DNA of 64,000 nucleotides. Source: Scybalousia_A sp964639765 (lineage in GTDB: Bacteria; Bacteroidota; Bacteroidia; Bacteroidales; P3). Made by a program: the position numbers and the translations under genes. The notes under the pieces are model-generated. The model was not told where the DNA came from. It saw only the letters and a list, made by a program, of their open reading frames with translations, and made no database searches. Of this stretch, positions 62,039 through 64,000 are shown in pieces; positions within the stretch are counted from its first letter, which is position 1; each line of letters opens with the position of its first letter. The stretch is taken from NCBI GenBank assembly GCA_964639765.1, contig CAZXEN010000007.1, positions 1-64,000 of the forward strand, written 5' to 3'.

Positions 62039-63144
62039 TAATAAGCGGAGGTGGAACAGGAGGCCATATATTTCCTGCTGTTGCTATTGCAAAATGTCTT
62101 CAACGCAGATTTCAAGGCTGCGAGATATTGTTTGTAGGAGCAGAAGGTAAGATGGAAATGCAAAAAGTACCACAGGAGGGTTTTCGTATTGTGGGACTGA
62201 AGATAACAGGTTTTCAAAGAAAAAAACTTTGGAAGAATATCACTCTTCCTTTCAAGATGCTTTCTTCATCTGTACGTGCAAGAAAGATTATCAAGGATTT
62301 TGCACCAGATGTAGTTATTGGTGTAGGAGGATATGCTTCATGGGCAACTCTTCGTCAGGCTCAAAAAATAGGAATACCTACATTGCTGCAAGAACAAAAC
62401 TCTTTTGCGGGAAAAAGTAATCAGATTCTTGCAAGAAAAGCTGACACTATCTGTACTGCATACGATAATATGGAAAGATTTTTCCCTTCTGAAAAGATTG
62501 TTAAGACAGGTAATCCTGTAAGAAAAAATATTTCCACGATAGCAGATCATACAGAGGAGTTGAGAGAAAAAGCCCTTGAATTATATTCTTTTGACTCCAG
62601 CAAAAAGACTGTCTTGGTGGTTGGCGGCTCTTTGGGTGCAAGAACCATCAATCAAGCCATAGAAGCCAACCTTGATTACTTTATCAATAACGATATACAA
62701 TTGATTTGGCAGACAGGTAAGTTCTATTACGGAGATATTGTGTCCAGACTTAAGGAGACTGTCTCACAGCATCAGAATATAAAAATTACAGAGTTTATCC
62801 GTGAGATGGATTTGGCTTATGCTATAGCAGATGTCATTGTTTCTAGGGCAGGAGCTTTGGCTATCAGCGAAGAAAGTCAGGTAGGCAAACCGACTATTCT
62901 GGTTCCATCGCCAAATGTTGCAGAGGACCACCAACGCAAGAATGCCATGGCACTGGTGGAACAAAATGCTGCAGTCATGGTTCTGGATTCCGCAATGAAA
63001 GAAGATATTGTAAAGACATTGGATCAAGTGCTGAACGATACACAGTTGCAGAAAGACCTAAGCAAAAATCTCCTTGCTTTGGCAATGTTTGACAGTGATG
63101 AACATATCGTTGATGAGGTAGAGAAAATATTGAAGCGTAAATAG
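62026..63144 (+). CDS. murG: MurG, lipid II synthase
   Basis: A 372-residue GT-B glycosyltransferase that adds GlcNAc to lipid I. It starts with the family motif IISGGGTGGHIFPAVAIA; later come VIGVGGYASWATL, QEQNSFAGKSNQIL, VVGGSLGARTIN and SRAGALAISEE. I take the start at 62026 because MRRIIISGGG is the usual N-terminus and an AGAAAGG lies upstream; an ATG at 62005 would add seven residues. It overlaps the ftsW end by 13 bases. Confidence 0.96.
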   Translation: MRRIIISGGGTGGHIFPAVAIAKCLQRRFQGCEILFVGAEGKMEMQKVPQEGFRIVGLKITGFQRKKLWKNITLPFKMLSSSVRARKIIKDFAPDVVIGVGGYASWATLRQAQKIGIPTLLQEQNSFAGKSNQILARKADTICTAYDNMERFFPSEKIVKTGNPVRKNISTIADHTEELREKALELYSFDSSKKTVLVVGGSLGARTINQAIEANLDYFINNDIQLIWQTGKFYYGDIVSRLKETVSQHQNIKITEFIREMDLAYAIADVIVSRAGALAISEESQVGKPTILVPSPNVAEDHQRKNAMALVEQNAAVMVLDSAMKEDIVKTLDQVLNDTQLQKDLSKNLLALAMFDSDEHIVDEVEKILKRK

Positions 63145-63145
63145 T

Positions 63146-64000
63146 ATGAACACTACAAAGAGAACATATTATTTCTTGGGTATCGGTGGAATCGGTATGA
63201 GTGCCATTGCACGCTATCTTAATATGCAGGGGCATAAAGTCTTGGGCTATGACAGAACAGAGACAGAGCTTACACATCAATTGGAGCAGGAAGGAATAAT
63301 TATCAACTATGAAGATGTGGCAGAAAATGTCCCTGAGAATATAGATTTGTGTATTTATACTCCTGCTATTCCAGAAGACAGTGTTCAGTTTCAGGTTATG
63401 CAGCAAAGAAACATTCCGATAGAAAAAAGATCTGTTGCCTTGGGTCATATTACCAAAGACAAGAAAGTGCTTGCTGTCAGCGGATCTCACGGCAAGACCA
63501 CTACAACAGGAATGATTTCTCATATTCTCTCTCATTGTGATGTAGGCTGTTCTGCTTTCTTGGGAGGAATACTTAAGGATATTGACAATAACTTTATGTA
63601 TAATTCAAAGAGCGACTATGTTGTGGTGGAAGCAGATGAATATGACAGAAGTTTCTTAAGGCTGAATCCTTATGTCAGTGTTGTTACTTCTATAGATGCA
63701 GATCATTTGGATATATATCATACCTATGAGAACCTTCAAAAAGCATTTGAAGAATTTGCTCTTCTTACTTCCGATGAAGGACAACTTGTTGTCAAATCAA
63801 AGCTAACCAACCTTATAGACAAACTGCGGACACAGAAAGAACTGTCTACCTATGATATAGAGAACTTTGAAGCCGATACCTATGCAACAAATCTGAGGAT
63901 ATACAAGGGAGCTTATTACTTTGACTTTTCAGATTGCGGAGAAACATTTTATGATGTGTGTCTTAATTTTCCTGGAAGACATAATGTAGAAAATGCTGTT
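63146..64000 (+). CDS. murC: MurC, UDP-MurNAc-L-alanine ligase (partial at window end)
   Basis: The first 285 residues are present; the frame is open to the window edge. It starts YYFLGIGGIGMSAIARYLNM (Mur N-terminal fold), followed by the ATP loop SGSHGKTTTTGM (about 112-123), EADEYDRSF and SIDADHLDIYHTYENL. It adds L-alanine to UDP-MurNAc. It starts 1 base after the murG stop. ftsQ, ftsA and ftsZ would be expected beyond the window. Confidence 0.96.
   Translation, partial: MNTTKRTYYFLGIGGIGMSAIARYLNMQGHKVLGYDRTETELTHQLEQEGIIINYEDVAENVPENIDLCIYTPAIPEDSVQFQVMQQRNIPIEKRSVALGHITKDKKVLAVSGSHGKTTTTGMISHILSHCDVGCSAFLGGILKDIDNNFMYNSKSDYVVVEADEYDRSFLRLNPYVSVVTSIDADHLDIYHTYENLQKAFEEFALLTSDEGQLVVKSKLTNLIDKLRTQKELSTYDIENFEADTYATNLRIYKGAYYFDFSDCGETFYDVCLNFPGRHNVENAV

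Noticed and set aside
1..64000. Insertion sequences, prophage or integrase genes
   Set aside because: No transposase, integrase or phage structural gene was found in any frame with recognisable motifs.

Overview
The window is AT-rich bacterial DNA that reads as one stretch of a Bacteroidota chromosome, most likely an anaerobic member of the Bacteroidales. The evidence is: promoters of the Bacteroidota type (TAnnTTTG at -7, sometimes with TTTG about 19 bases upstream); two secreted enzymes with type IX secretion (T9SS) C-terminal sorting domains; a TonB-dependent receptor and other outer-membrane barrels; a lipidated TamA homologue (TamL); Kdo transferase; MenG; DUF4296 and DUF3109 proteins; and an RF2 gene with its programmed frameshift. 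Codon and base use look uniform. I see no insertion sequence, prophage, CRISPR array or rRNA.

Layout. 1-868 is gene-free and holds about 2.5 tandem copies of a 103-base unit, each with an imperfect palindrome, plus one inverted copy. 869-3972 carries a doubtful small ORF and a minus-strand tyrS / nuclease / cutC group. 4140-13603 (plus strand) has a TonB-dependent receptor, an ABC transporter with a GntR regulator, and a large TPR protein followed by a barrel protein. 13604-14075 is a hairpin-rich gap. 14076-26010 is mostly minus strand: an M6-type metalloprotease with a near-identical internal duplication, a BaiN-like flavoprotein, era, tRNA-His, a small barrel protein with a long structured leader, purL-mnmA, and hpt with an HHH protein. 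26182-34340 (plus) starts with initiator tRNA and continues rsgA, dtd, an M14 carboxypeptidase, a barrel protein, waaA, tamL and mtnN. 34358-38682 (minus) is thiL, PBP2 and rodA. 38984-50850 (plus) holds DUF3109, PPi-type phosphofructokinase, purE, a kinase-dCMP deaminase fusion, iorA, a polyprenyl synthase, a nucleoside phosphorylase, DUF4296, tsaC, purN, prfB, a TSCPD protein, a thioesterase and an RNA methyltransferase. Alkaline phosphatase (minus) and menG (plus) precede the division and cell-wall (dcw) cluster, which runs from mraZ at 53204 to murC, cut by the window end.

Most notable observations. (1) In the murD position, between mraY and ftsW, lies only a 178-residue protein resembling the MurD C-terminal domain, without ATP-binding or UDP-binding domains and with the DSKATN-type motif changed. 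(2) A modular inverted-repeat family recurs in intergenic regions, and one copy appears to lie inside the 3' end of ftsW, encoding part of an unusually long tail. (3) A run of 10-base-phased boxes sits just upstream of mraZ. (4) A nested four-segment dyad at 21026-21158 suggests a structured RNA behind a recognisable promoter.

The genes cover envelope construction (peptidoglycan precursors, SEDS and PBP enzymes, Kdo, outer-membrane insertion), nucleotide metabolism (purL, purE, purN, hpt, nucleoside phosphorylase, dCMP deaminase), translation (tyrS, mnmA, era, rsgA, dtd, prfB, tsaC, rRNA methyltransferases) and anaerobic carbon and amino-acid metabolism (PPi-type PFK, IorA).
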